Shown: in pieces, positions 1 to 6,234 of the stretch
Numbering within the stretch: the stretch's first letter is position 1
Layout of the letters: each line of letters begins with the position of its first letter
Assembly (NCBI GenBank): GCA_002702235.1
Contig: NZYO01000022.1
Location: 27,797-34,432, forward strand
Direction: 5' to 3'
DNA length: 6,636 bases
From: Gammaproteobacteria bacterium
GTDB taxonomy: Bacteria; Pseudomonadota; Gammaproteobacteria; Poriferisulfidales; GCA-002705445
Made by a program: the position numbers and the translations under genes
Notes under the pieces: generated by a model
Databases searched by the model: none
What the model saw: the letters and a program-made list of their open reading frames with translations, nothing else
What the model was told of the DNA's origin: nothing

Positions 1-1070
1 TTTAAATTTGTCAAAACCTTCTTATTAAAAAATTTACTTATCTCATCTCGCACAAATGGAATACGCGTTGAACCACCAACCATAATGATTTCATCAATCT
101 CAGAACTATGAAGTTCTGCATCTTCAAGAGCTTGCTTAATGGTCGTTAGAGTTTTATCAATATAAGACTTTATTAATTTATTAAACTCGTCACGATTTAT
201 TTTCAATAGTGGAAAATGAGGAAATTGTTTAAATTTATACTCTATACTTTCATTTTTGGATAATAACTCTTTAACTTTAGATATCTCATATAAATATTCT
301 TTATTATTGCTGTCAATTTCGTAATCAATCTTAGTTGAAACATATTTTGACAACTCGTAATCAAAATCATCCCCACCAAGATTTGTATCTCCTCCAGTTG
401 ATAAAACTTTAAATATGCCTTTTGTTATTTTTAATATTGAAATATCAAATGTTCCGCCACCAAGATCATAGACTGCAATATTGTGATTATCTTCTTTATT
501 TAATCCATATGCTATTGCAGCGGCAGTTGGTTCATTTATCAACCTTAAAACATTAAAATTTGCTAATTTTGCAGCATCTTTCGTTGCCTGTCTTTGCGCA
601 TCATCAAAATAAGCTGGTACAGTGATAACGCAATCATTAACTTCTTCCCCTAAATTATCTTCCGCTATTTTTTTTAATTTCTTTAATATTTCAGACGATA
701 TTTCTATTGGAGTAATGCTGTCACCGTTTATATTGAACCTAATAATTTGATCATCTCCTCCAATATCAGAATCACAAGAAAATTGAATATTCTTAATATC
801 ACTTTTACCTTTACCAATAATCCTTTTTATAGACTTGAAACTATAGCAGTCTTCACTTTTTTCTTGCTTCCCAACAGTAATTTTATCTTTGTAATAATTT
901 ACAATAGAAGGTATTTTTGATTCATTATCAATATCTTTTAAAATATCTACAGAGCCGTTGCGAAATACAGAAATTAGAGAGTTGGTGGTTCCCAAATCTA
1001 TGCCCACTACGAACTTTTTATTATGTGGATCTGGTTGTTTTCCAGGCTCAGAAATTTGCAGTAAAGCCAT
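1..1070 (-). CDS. hscA: HscA, Hsp70-family chaperone for Fe-S cluster transfer (partial, 3' end off the window)
   Basis: HscA is a specialised cytosolic Hsp70 that uses ATP to release a [2Fe-2S] cluster from the scaffold IscU to acceptor proteins, with HscB as its J-protein. The visible 356 codons cover most of the nucleotide-binding domain. The first phosphate loop GIDLGTTNS is at residues 23-31. Further in come [31 protein letters not shown], the second phosphate loop [23 protein letters not shown], and the adenosine motif MVGGSTRIP near the visible end. The opening [10 protein letters not shown] is the HscA signature that separates it from DnaK. E. coli HscA has about 616 residues, so roughly 260, including the whole substrate-binding domain and lid, lie beyond the left edge. 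The ATG at 1068-1070 has an AGGA six bases upstream that overlaps the hscB stop, which indicates coupled translation. Last visible gene of the isc operon; fdx should follow. Confidence 0.96.
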   Translation of the reverse strand, partial: MALLQISEPGKQPDPHNKKFVVGIDLGTTNSLISVFRNGSVDILKDIDNESKIPSIVNYYKDKITVGKQEKSEDCYSFKSIKRIIGKGKSDIKNIQFSCDSDIGGDDQIIRFNINGDSITPIEISSEILKKLKKIAEDNLGEEVNDCVITVPAYFDDAQRQATKDAAKLANFNVLRLINEPTAAAIAYGLNKEDNHNIAVYDLGGGTFDISILKITKGIFKVLSTGGDTNLGGDDFDYELSKYVSTKIDYEIDSNNKEYLYEISKVKELLSKNESIEYKFKQFPHFPLLKINRDEFNKLIKSYIDKTLTTIKQALEDAELHSSEIDEIIMVGGSTRIPFVRDEISKFFNKKVLTNL

Positions 1071-1076
1071 AATATT

Positions 1077-1081
1077 TCCTA
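1077..1081 (-). promoter_or_regulatory. Ribosome binding site of hscA overlapping the hscB stop codon
   Basis: On the minus strand the sequence reads TTTAGGAAATATTATG. The TAG is the hscB stop, AGGA is the Shine-Dalgarno core, and the ATG six bases later starts hscA. Sharing bases between stop and ribosome site suggests that terminating hscB ribosomes feed hscA, which would keep chaperone and co-chaperone in proportion. The match is short (four bases) but well spaced. Confidence 0.6.
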
Positions 1082-1588
1082 AAACTTTATAGAAGAATAA
1101 AACTTAATTTTTTTTAATATATCAAAAGACTTATCGAGACTTCCATTTATAAAAGATTTTTTAAAATCACTAATTAATGAATCTTTATTTTTTGAAATAT
1201 TGTCTTTAATTTGTTTGCACCTTTCGGCTTTGTTGTTGTTCATAGCATCCTCAAACTCCTCTCTTATTTCCATTTGTTGAATTAAAAATTCTTTATCTTC
1301 TATCTGAAAGTTTTTTTCGTCAAATTTAAATCCTTTTATAGATAATAAATATTCAAACCTTTTCTCTGTGGCCTTAAGAGTTGAATATGCATCATTTATT
1401 AGTGATGTGTAATATAAAGAAATTCTTTTTTCTGAATCTGAGGAATTTATAAACTTATCAGGATGAAACTTTGCTTGCAATTGAAAATATTTTAGCTCTA
1501 ATTCTTCTAAATCTGGATCGAGGTCTTGTTTTAATGAAAACAGTTCAAAATAGTTAATATCCTTAATGTTTTCGATTATTGTTTCCAT
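1079..1588 (-). CDS. hscB: HscB, J-domain co-chaperone of HscA
   Basis: HscB brings the IscU scaffold to HscA and stimulates HscA ATP hydrolysis. The protein has 169 residues, against 171 in E. coli. An N-terminal J domain covers about residues 11-85: NYFELF matches the E. coli start MDYFTLF, and the catalytic HPD is at 42-44 within KFHPDKF. It is followed by the helix ATEKRFEYLLSIKGF. The C-terminal three-helix IscU-binding domain contains FLIQQMEIREEFEDA, equivalent to FLMEQLELREELDEI of E. coli, and ends in a lysine-rich tail. The ATG start gives about ten more N-terminal residues than E. coli HscB. No later ATG lies before the J domain, so this start is kept. No Shine-Dalgarno is visible in the 14-base gap after iscA, so translation is probably coupled. 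Sequence is typically divergent for HscB, but motif and position make the call firm. Confidence 0.95.
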   Translation of the reverse strand: METIIENIKDINYFELFSLKQDLDPDLEELELKYFQLQAKFHPDKFINSSDSEKRISLYYTSLINDAYSTLKATEKRFEYLLSIKGFKFDEKNFQIEDKEFLIQQMEIREEFEDAMNNNKAERCKQIKDNISKNKDSLISDFKKSFINGSLDKSFDILKKIKFYSSIKF

Positions 1589-1602
1589 ATTTTTGAGTGA
1601 AG

Positions 1603-1923
1603 TTAAACGCTGAAACTTTCACCGCAACCACATCTTGCTTTTTCATTTGGATTTATGAATTTGAATCCTTCATTAAGACCCTCTTTGACATAATCAAGTT
1701 CAGTACCCTCAAGATAAACTAAAAATTTAGGATCAATAATAACCTTTACGCCTTTTTCCTCAAAAACCTTATCTGTAGATTGGACTTCATCAGCAAATTC
1801 AATAACGTATGCCATCCCAGAACATCCAGTTGTCTTAACACCAAGTCTCAAACCTACACCCTTACCTCTTTTTTCAATGTAGCTTTTTACTCTGTGCGCA
1901 GCTGTATCAGACAATGAGATCAT
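1603..1923 (-). CDS. iscA: IscA, A-type iron-sulfur carrier
   Basis: IscA is a cytosolic A-type carrier that accepts iron or Fe-S clusters and passes them on, especially for [4Fe-4S] proteins. The 106-residue protein is the usual family length. The three conserved cluster or iron ligands are present: Cys34 in TTGCSGMAY, and Cys98 and Cys100 in the C-terminal CGCGESFSV, matching Cys35, Cys99 and Cys101 of E. coli IscA. SufA and ErpA share these motifs; the call IscA rests on position between iscU and hscB. The ATG is two bases after the iscU stop. The nearest AAGGA lies inside iscU about 15 bases upstream, rather far for a standard ribosome site, so coupling to iscU translation is likely. Confidence 0.95.
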   Translation of the reverse strand: MISLSDTAAHRVKSYIEKRGKGVGLRLGVKTTGCSGMAYVIEFADEVQSTDKVFEEKGVKVIIDPKFLVYLEGTELDYVKEGLNEGFKFINPNEKARCGCGESFSV

Positions 1924-1925
1924 AA

Positions 1926-2327
1926 CTAGGCAACATTTTCCTTATCATGTTTATTTTTGTCTTGATAATCTTTTATAGCTGCTTTAATTGCATCTTCTGC
2001 TAAAACTGAGCAGTGAATTTTTACAGGAGGTAAAGCTAACTCTTCAGCTATGTCACTATTTTTGATTTCTTGGGCTTCAGACAATGACTTACCTCTAACC
2101 CATTCAGTAAGAAGACTGGATGAAGCTATAGCTGACCCACAACCATAAGTCTTAAATTTAGCATCTTCTATAATGCCGTCGCCATTAACTTTAATTTGTA
2201 ATTTCATAACGTCGCCACAAGCTGGAGCTCCTACCATTCCAGTGCCAACAGTTGCATCATCTTTATCCATAGACCCGACATTCCTTGGATTCTCATAATG
2301 ATCTAAAACTTTTTTTCCATACGCCAT
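1926..2327 (-). CDS. iscU: IscU, Fe-S cluster assembly scaffold
   Basis: IscU is the scaffold on which iron and the sulfur delivered by IscS form a [2Fe-2S] cluster, which HscA and HscB then help release. All key residues are visible at the same numbers as in E. coli: Cys37 and Asp39 in GAPACGDVM, Cys63 in TYGCGSA, Cys106 in [11 protein letters not shown], and the HscA-recognition motif LPPVK at 99-103. The N-terminus [19 protein letters not shown] is characteristic. Length is 133 residues against 128 in E. coli, the extra being a charged tail rich in Lys and Asp. A strong ribosome site (AAGGAG, seven bases before the ATG, at 2335-2340) lies in the 19-base gap after iscS. This is the best Shine-Dalgarno in the operon, which fits the high stoichiometry expected of the scaffold. 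Confidence 0.98.
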   Translation of the reverse strand: MAYGKKVLDHYENPRNVGSMDKDDATVGTGMVGAPACGDVMKLQIKVNGDGIIEDAKFKTYGCGSAIASSSLLTEWVRGKSLSEAQEIKNSDIAEELALPPVKIHCSVLAEDAIKAAIKDYQDKNKHDKENVA

Positions 2328-2346
2328 CTCTTTTCTCCTTAATTAA

Positions 2347-3570
2347 TTAGTGGGCGGCCCACTCAATCTTGTTTATATCAATTCCATCTTTGTACATTTC
2401 CCATAATGGAGACAATTCACGAAGTTTTTTTACTGCTACTTTTACTACCTCTACGGTATGATCTATTTCTCTTTCTGTAGTAAACCTTCCAATAGACATT
2501 CTTAAAGAGCTATGAGCTAATTCATCTGATCTTCCAATCGCTCTAAGTACAAAACTAGGTTCCAGTGAAGCCGATGTGCAGGCGGAACCACTTGATAATG
2601 CAATGTCTTTTGTTGCCATGATTAAAGACTCGCCTTCAACAAAGTTAAAGCTAATGTTCATGATTCCAGGATACCTCTCGTTTTCGTCACCATTTAAATA
2701 AACTTCTTCCATGTCTTTCAATGCATCCCATAGACGATGCTTTAATGAACTAATATGTTGAAAATCTTTATCCATTTCTAACATAGCAATTCTAAAAGCC
2801 TCACCCATTCCAACAATTTGGTGAGTAGGAAGTGTTCCGGATCTTAGACCTCTTTCGTGTCCACCGCCATGAATTTGAGCTTCTAATCTAACCCTTGGTT
2901 TTCTACAAACATATAATGCACCTATGCCTTTAGGTCCATATATTTTGTGAGCTGAAAAACTCATTAAGTCGACATTTAATTTTTGAAGGTCTATAGGAAT
3001 CTTACCAGCACTTTGAGCAGCATCAACGTGAAATATGATACCTTTCTCTCTGCAAATATTTCCAATGGACTCTATATCTTGAATGACGCCGATTTCATTA
3101 TTGACATGCATAACAGATATTAAGATAGTATCCTCTCTTATTTCACTTTTAAGCTCTTGAATATCTAGTAAGCCATTTCCCATTGGCTCTAAATAAGTTA
3201 CATCGAACCCCTCTCTTTCAAGTTGACGACAAGCATCTAGAACAGCCTTGTGTTCGGTTTTTACAGTAATTACATGTTTTCCTTTTTTTTGATAAAAATG
3301 TGCTGCGCCTTTAATTGCTAGATTATCAGATTCAGTTGCACCACTCGTCCACACTATTTCTCTAGGGTCTGCGTTGACTAAGTCAGCAACATGTTTTCTT
3401 GCTTCGCTTACAGCTGACTCTGCAGTCCATCCATAATAATGAGATCTAGAAGCAGGATTTCCGAACTGGCCATCCATTTTCATAAACTCCATCATTTTAT
3501 TTGCAACTCTGTCATCGACTGGTGTTGTCGATGCGTAGTCTAAGTAAATAGGTTTAACTTGCTCTGACAT
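2347..3570 (-). CDS. iscS: IscS, cysteine desulfurase (PLP-dependent)
   Basis: IscS converts L-cysteine to alanine and carries the sulfur as a persulfide to IscU. In many bacteria it also supplies sulfur for tRNA thiolation and cofactor synthesis. The protein has 407 residues (404 in E. coli). Visible landmarks are [11 protein letters not shown] at 9-19, SGATESDN at 76-83, His107 in TEHKAV, Asp183 and Gln186 in [10 protein letters not shown] (PLP ring contacts), Lys209 in [12 protein letters not shown] (Schiff-base lysine), [12 protein letters not shown] at 235-246, and the mobile-loop Cys331 in [14 protein letters not shown] (persulfide carrier). The C-terminus [18 protein letters not shown] closely resembles the E. 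coli IscS end that docks IscU. The long [10 protein letters not shown] loop marks a group I (IscS/NifS) enzyme rather than SufS. It starts two bases after the iscR stop. Confidence 0.98.
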   Translation of the reverse strand: MSEQVKPIYLDYASTTPVDDRVANKMMEFMKMDGQFGNPASRSHYYGWTAESAVSEARKHVADLVNADPREIVWTSGATESDNLAIKGAAHFYQKKGKHVITVKTEHKAVLDACRQLEREGFDVTYLEPMGNGLLDIQELKSEIREDTILISVMHVNNEIGVIQDIESIGNICREKGIIFHVDAAQSAGKIPIDLQKLNVDLMSFSAHKIYGPKGIGALYVCRKPRVRLEAQIHGGGHERGLRSGTLPTHQIVGMGEAFRIAMLEMDKDFQHISSLKHRLWDALKDMEEVYLNGDENERYPGIMNISFNFVEGESLIMATKDIALSSGSACTSASLEPSFVLRAIGRSDELAHSSLRMSIGRFTTEREIDHTVEVVKVAVKKLRELSPLWEMYKDGIDINKIEWAAH

Positions 3571-3572
3571 AT

Positions 3573-4010
3573 TTATGCGTACTCCTTAAATTTAATAAAG
3601 CTTTTATCATTTGATTCAATTACTTCGCTAAGTGTCACACCTGACAAAAAATTTCTTATATGACTGCCAAGATCTTCCCAAAGTTTATGAGATAGGCATT
3701 GTTGGGAATTATTACAATTTGCTTTGCCATTACACGAAGTTGTTTCCATTTTTTCTTCAACAGCGTCAATTATCTCAGATATATAGATAGTATTTGAGTC
3801 CTTGGCAAGAAAATAGCCCCCGCCAGGACCTTTAAGACTACCCACTAAGTTATTTTTCTTAAGCATAGAAAATAATTGCTCTAAGTAAGATAAAGAAATA
3901 TCTTGTCTATTTGATATTTCAGATAAACTTGTTGGAAGTTCTTTTTGGCCGTAATATGCTAGATCTAACATAGCTAAAACGGCGTATCTACTTTTCGTCG
4001 ATAATTTCAT
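3573..4010 (-). CDS. iscR: IscR, Rrf2-family [2Fe-2S] transcription regulator of the isc operon
   Basis: IscR senses Fe-S status: with its [2Fe-2S] cluster it represses isc transcription, and as apoprotein it acts at other (type 2) sites. From the chosen start the protein has 145 residues (162 in E. coli, which has a longer C-terminal tail). The winged-helix domain opens with [18 protein letters not shown] and includes [18 protein letters not shown] and the wing [12 protein letters not shown]. The cluster ligands are Cys93, Cys99, Cys105 and His108, matching Cys92, Cys98, Cys104 and His107 of E. coli. The frame is open 25 codons further upstream to 4085, but the ATG at 4008-4010 aligns with the E. 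coli start MRLTSKGRYAV. The longer version would also cover the promoter, the operator and the trmJ stop. There is no clear Shine-Dalgarno before this ATG. Autoregulation is predicted from the operator at 4025-4049. Confidence 0.96.
   Translation of the reverse strand: MKLSTKSRYAVLAMLDLAYYGQKELPTSLSEISNRQDISLSYLEQLFSMLKKNNLVGSLKGPGGGYFLAKDSNTIYISEIIDAVEEKMETTSCNGKANCNNSQQCLSHKLWEDLGSHIRNFLSGVTLSEVIESNDKSFIKFKEYA
3582..3587 (-). promoter_or_regulatory. Ribosome binding site of iscS inside the last codons of iscR
   Basis: AAGGAG on the minus strand is formed by the codons for Lys and Glu in the iscR ending KEYA-stop, 11 bases before the iscS ATG. The ribosome site of iscS is therefore coding sequence of its own regulator, and only two bases separate the two genes. 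In E. coli a long iscR-iscS gap carries the RyhB small-RNA target and a structure that protects iscR mRNA. No room for such an element exists here. Confidence 0.7.
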
Positions 4011-4016
4011 ATGGAC

Positions 4017-4045
4017 ATCATCAGATAACCCACTAAAATTGTCAA
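4017..4045 (-). promoter_or_regulatory. Candidate promoter of the isc operon
   Basis: On the minus strand a perfect -35 TTGACA occupies 4040-4045. After a 17-base spacer comes GATGAT (4017-4022), four of six matches to TATAAT. Initiation about seven bases further would fall at or next to the iscR ATG, giving a leaderless or nearly leaderless mRNA. A competing candidate is TTGAGA, 17 bases, TATATC, with its -10 at 4057-4062 and its -35 in the end of trmJ; it would start inside the operator and leave a leader of about 40 bases. The sequence alone does not decide between them. Confidence 0.45.
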
Positions 4046-4049
4046 CTAT
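4025..4049 (-). promoter_or_regulatory. Predicted type 1 IscR operator (autoregulation site)
   Basis: Minus-strand bases 4049 to 4025 match the 25-base E. coli type 1 IscR consensus at 22 positions. The left part ATAGTTGAC fits ATASYYGAC at all nine positions. The right part TAGTGGGTTAT fits YAGTCRRSTAT at nine of eleven. Mismatches are at site positions 10, 19 and 22. It lies in the 55-base gap before iscR and covers the TTGACA -35 box, where bound [2Fe-2S]-IscR would block RNA polymerase as it does in E. coli. The consensus is quoted from memory of the E. coli literature. Confidence 0.75.
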
Positions 4050-4065
4050 TTCAAAAGATATACAC

Positions 4066-4776
4066 CTATTGAGAATGCTTCTCAACTGCGGATAGAAACC
4101 CTCGTAAGATATTTATTTCCTCATCGGTTAGTTTTGATTTTTTAAAAATATGATTAAGTTTAGATCTTAACATTGGCCGATCATCTTTCATTATTCCAAT
4201 TTGTTTACTGACAGAATAAAAGTGTTCAATCATTCCTGAAAAATTTTCTTGGGAGGTAACAGTCTCCCCTTCACTCACTGCACTAAACGAATTACTCGTC
4301 TTTGAAAGCTCATATAAAATTATATTTAATGCTGATGCAACATTTAAGCTTGAATAATTTGAATTGGTTGGAATATTGATTACATAATTACACTTATTAA
4401 TTTGAGAGTTTGTAAGGCCTCTGGATTCATTTCCCATCAAAATAGCTACTTTATCAATATTATCTTTGTTTAATTGATCCAAAATATTAGCGGGTGAGAA
4501 AATGCGTGCAGGTATTCCCCTATTTCTTGCGGTTGAACCTATAACACAGTTGAAAGACGCCAACGCTTCATCAAGTGTATTATATATCTCAGCATTTTCC
4601 ACAATGCTTTTCGCATTAGATGAAAGCGCCATACTTAAGTTATTTACTTCGCAAAGTGGATTTACTAACGCTAAATTTTCAAAACCCATGTTTTTCATAA
4701 ATCTCGCTACTGAACCGATATTTCCTGGGTGACTAGTTTCTATTAATATGATTGTTGTATTTTCTAAAATATTCAT
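4066..4776 (-). CDS. trmJ: TrmJ, tRNA (cytidine/uridine-32-2'-O)-methyltransferase
   Basis: TrmJ uses S-adenosylmethionine to methylate the 2'-OH of nucleotide 32 in the anticodon loop of certain tRNAs; it acts as a dimer in the cytosol. The 236-residue protein (246 in E. coli) is a SPOUT-fold enzyme. The N-terminal motif IETSHPGNIGSVARFMKNMG at 12-31 contains Arg25, equivalent to the catalytic Arg23 of E. coli. LVNPL is at 37-41. The trefoil-knot SAM-binding motifs are MGNESRGL at 114-121 and IPTNSNYSSLNVASAL at 135-150. A polar helical C-terminal extension from about 165 resembles the E. coli one. The location just before iscR and divergent from suhB is the E. coli order, with no cysE between trmJ and iscR as found in some other proteobacteria. 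No Shine-Dalgarno precedes the ATG. Read-through from trmJ into the isc genes is possible. Confidence 0.95.
   Translation of the reverse strand: MNILENTTIILIETSHPGNIGSVARFMKNMGFENLALVNPLCEVNNLSMALSSNAKSIVENAEIYNTLDEALASFNCVIGSTARNRGIPARIFSPANILDQLNKDNIDKVAILMGNESRGLTNSQINKCNYVINIPTNSNYSSLNVASALNIILYELSKTSNSFSAVSEGETVTSQENFSGMIEHFYSVSKQIGIMKDDRPMLRSKLNHIFKKSKLTDEEINILRGFLSAVEKHSQ
4069..4085. repeat. Perfect inverted repeat spanning the trmJ stop region
   Basis: TTGAGAA and TTCTCAA flank a three-base loop TGC, a perfect 7-base-arm hairpin covering the last codons of trmJ and ending one base before its TAG. The stem is AT-rich and no T-run follows it on the minus strand, so it is not a standard intrinsic terminator. 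It could mildly stabilise or attenuate trmJ mRNA ahead of the iscR promoter, or be chance. Confidence 0.4.
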
Positions 4777-4828
4777 TTTATAAATTATTTATCTATATAT
4801 ACTATACGTCTAAACATTATATATAATC
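4777..4828. promoter_or_regulatory. Divergent trmJ/suhB promoter region
   Basis: This 52-base gap separates the two divergent ATG codons and is almost pure A/T. Candidate -10 boxes are TATACT at 4798-4803 on the plus strand for suhB (five of six) and TATAAT on the minus strand at 4816-4821 for trmJ (six of six). A perfect plus-strand TATAAT at 4822-4827 sits one base before the suhB ATG, too close to serve that start; it and the minus-strand TATAAT belong to one 12-base palindrome at 4816-4827. No convincing -35 box was found for either direction, and neither gene has a Shine-Dalgarno. Both promoters must lie here or in the neighbouring coding ends, but exact boxes are uncertain. Confidence 0.5.
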
Positions 4829-5647
4829 ATGAATACAAATAATATTTATTGTCCTCAATTAAATGTTGCTGCATCTACAGCGCTCGAGGCAGGAAAGATA
4901 GCGTTAAAATTTTTTAATCGATTAGAAAACCTGAAAATTTCTGAAAAGGGCGTAAATGATTTCGTGTCAGAAGCCGACATTGAATGCGAGAAATTTATTA
5001 CCTCAAAAATCTTTAAATCATATCCAGATCACAAAATAACTTCTGAAGAAATAGGAAGTAATAACCAAAATTCTGAATATGAGTGGTTTATTGACCCGAT
5101 TGATGGTACTACAAATTTTATCCACGGTATTCCTCATTTTGCAATATCAATTGGTTTATGTAAAAACGATATTCCAATTATAGGAGTTGTTTACGATCCA
5201 ATAAAAAATGAACTTTTCATTGCTGAAAAAGGTAAAGGTGCCTTATTAAATGATAAAAAAATTAGAGTATCAAATGTGAGAAGTATTCAATCTGCTCTGT
5301 TAGGAACTGGTATTCCTTATCGAGCAAAAGATTCGACAGGAACATACATTAATACCTTGAAAAATTTAATGGATAATAAATGTGGTGGCATAAGAAGACT
5401 TGGCGCAGCCTCCCTAGATTTAGTTTATGTTGCCTCAGGAAGGTTAGATGGCTTTTGGGAATTTAATTTGAAACCCTGGGATGTAGTGGCTGGTAGCTTA
5501 ATAGTTCAAGAGTCTGGTGGTATTGTAACTGACATTAATAATGATAGCGACTTTATGCATTCTGGAAATATTTTAGCTGCAAACTTAACGTTACATGAGA
5601 ACATCAAACTTAATATAGGTAATAGCTTAGCGTTCAAAAATTTTTAA
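4829..5647 (+). CDS. suhB: SuhB, inositol-1-monophosphatase family protein
   Basis: SuhB is a Mg-dependent phosphatase of the inositol monophosphatase family. In E. coli it also has a non-catalytic role with NusA in rRNA transcription antitermination. The 272-residue protein (267 in E. coli) shows the family metal and phosphate site: KGVNDFVSEAD at 40-50, ITSEE with Glu73-Glu74, DPIDGTTNF at 89-97 (metal ligands Asp89 and Asp92), and WDVVAG at 217-222. The block RRLGAASLDLVYVASGRLDGFWE at about 189-211 closely follows the SuhB sequence. That argues against the sister enzyme CysQ, the PAP phosphatase, despite the downstream sulfation genes. The ATG is preferred because the extension beyond the E. 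coli start is short and the next in-frame Met is far inside. No Shine-Dalgarno is seen. Divergent placement next to trmJ is conserved in gammaproteobacteria. Confidence 0.93.
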   Translation: MNTNNIYCPQLNVAASTALEAGKIALKFFNRLENLKISEKGVNDFVSEADIECEKFITSKIFKSYPDHKITSEEIGSNNQNSEYEWFIDPIDGTTNFIHGIPHFAISIGLCKNDIPIIGVVYDPIKNELFIAEKGKGALLNDKKIRVSNVRSIQSALLGTGIPYRAKDSTGTYINTLKNLMDNKCGGIRRLGAASLDLVYVASGRLDGFWEFNLKPWDVVAGSLIVQESGGIVTDINNDSDFMHSGNILAANLTLHENIKLNIGNSLAFKNF

Positions 5648-5672
5648 GCTTGCCTAATAATATAAATTAACA

Positions 5673-5678
5673 AGAGGA
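5673..5678 (+). promoter_or_regulatory. Ribosome binding site of the cysC-like gene
   Basis: AGAGGA lies 12 bases before the ATG at 5691 in the 43-base gap after suhB. The spacing is longer than usual, but it is the only purine-rich match in the gap and no other ATG, GTG or TTG start in the frame fits better. It supports the chosen start. Confidence 0.5.
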
Positions 5679-5690
5679 TTTTAAATTATT

Positions 5691-6212
5691 ATGTCTAATA
5701 ATTTCATACTATGGTTTATTGGATTACCCTGTAGTGGAAAAACGACACTAGCAAAAACTTTAAAAGAAAAATTAAAGGAAAAAAAAATACTTTTATTAGA
5801 TGGTGATGATATAAGAAGGACCATTTGCAGTGACTTGGATTTTACTAGTGAATCAAGATCAAAAAGTTTATTAAGAGCTGCACATATAGCAAACATAGCA
5901 AATAAATCTGGCATATCTGTAATAATTTCTACGATTACACCATTAAATATTCATCGTGAAGAAATTAATAAAGTTTTAAAATCTAAAGGTATCTTTATAT
6001 ATTTAGATATTAGTTTGGAAAATTGTATCATTAGGGATGTGAAAGGCATGTACAAAATGGCACAAGAAGGTAAAATGAAGAACTTTACAGGCATTGACAG
6101 TAATTTTGAGGTTCCAACTAATGCAAGTATAGTAATTGATACTTATGAAGATAGTGTTAGTGAGTCCGTGGAAAAAATCTTGAAATACCTTAAAACAAAA
6201 AAACTAATTTAA
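5691..6212 (+). CDS. cysC: Adenylylsulfate (APS) kinase, CysC-like
   Basis: APS kinase phosphorylates the 3'-OH of adenosine 5'-phosphosulfate with ATP to give PAPS, the activated sulfate used by sulfotransferases or for sulfate reduction. The 173-residue protein is one P-loop kinase domain of near-usual size. Visible motifs are the Walker A GLPCSGKTT at 11-19, LDGDDIRRTICSDLDFT at 36-52, IRDVKGMYKMAQEGKMKNFTGIDS at 114-137 (the APS kinase lid and substrate signature, in parts RDVKG and NFTGIDS), and a terminal VIDT. By alignment to fungal and E. coli enzymes, substrate residues Arg42, Phe51 and Arg56 are kept. The Asn of the usual ENIR motif is Ser59, and the Ser of the usual ISPYR motif is Thr83 in ITPLNIHR. 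It lies 43 bases after suhB and 22 before a sulfotransferase, suggesting dedicated PAPS supply. No sulfurylase genes (cysD, cysN) are in view. G+C is lower than in the isc genes. Confidence 0.88.
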   Translation: MSNNFILWFIGLPCSGKTTLAKTLKEKLKEKKILLLDGDDIRRTICSDLDFTSESRSKSLLRAAHIANIANKSGISVIISTITPLNIHREEINKVLKSKGIFIYLDISLENCIIRDVKGMYKMAQEGKMKNFTGIDSNFEVPTNASIVIDTYEDSVSESVEKILKYLKTKKLI

Positions 6213-6234
6213 TATTGACAATTTCTTTATAAAA

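Noticed and set aside
1..1070. Calling the Hsp70 gene dnaK
   Set aside because: The [11 protein letters not shown]-terminus and its place after hscB in the isc operon identify HscA; dnaK would pair with dnaJ or grpE.
4011..4085. N-terminal extension of IscR by 25 codons to an upstream ATG at 4083-4085
   Set aside because: The extension has no similarity to IscR, overlaps the trmJ stop, and would cover the -35 box and the IscR operator. [11 protein letters not shown] at 4010 aligns with the known IscR start.
4502..4732. 76-codon plus-strand open frame
   Set aside because: It is entirely antisense to well-supported trmJ coding sequence, including its catalytic motif, and has no recognisable domain or ribosome site.
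4816..4827. 12-base palindrome ATTATATATAAT as an operator
   Set aside because: In such AT-rich sequence a TATA palindrome is expected by chance and is explained by overlapping -10-like boxes.
4829..5647. Calling the phosphatase CysQ (PAP phosphatase) because of the sulfation genes downstream
   Set aside because: The RRLGAASLDLVYVASGRLDGF block and the divergent pairing with trmJ fit SuhB rather than CysQ.
5625..5652. AGCTTA...TAAGCT repeat with an AAAAATTTTT core at the end of suhB, as a terminator
   Set aside because: The stem is short and almost all A/T, the loop is long, and no T-run follows. It does not qualify as an intrinsic terminator.
5681..5914. 77-codon minus-strand open frame
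   Set aside because: It is antisense to the APS kinase P-loop region and has no recognisable motif.
6215..6220. TTGACA just before the sulfotransferase gene as a -35 box
   Set aside because: A 17-base spacer would put the -10 box inside the coding start at an A-run, with initiation downstream of the ATG. The gene is more likely co-transcribed with the kinase gene.
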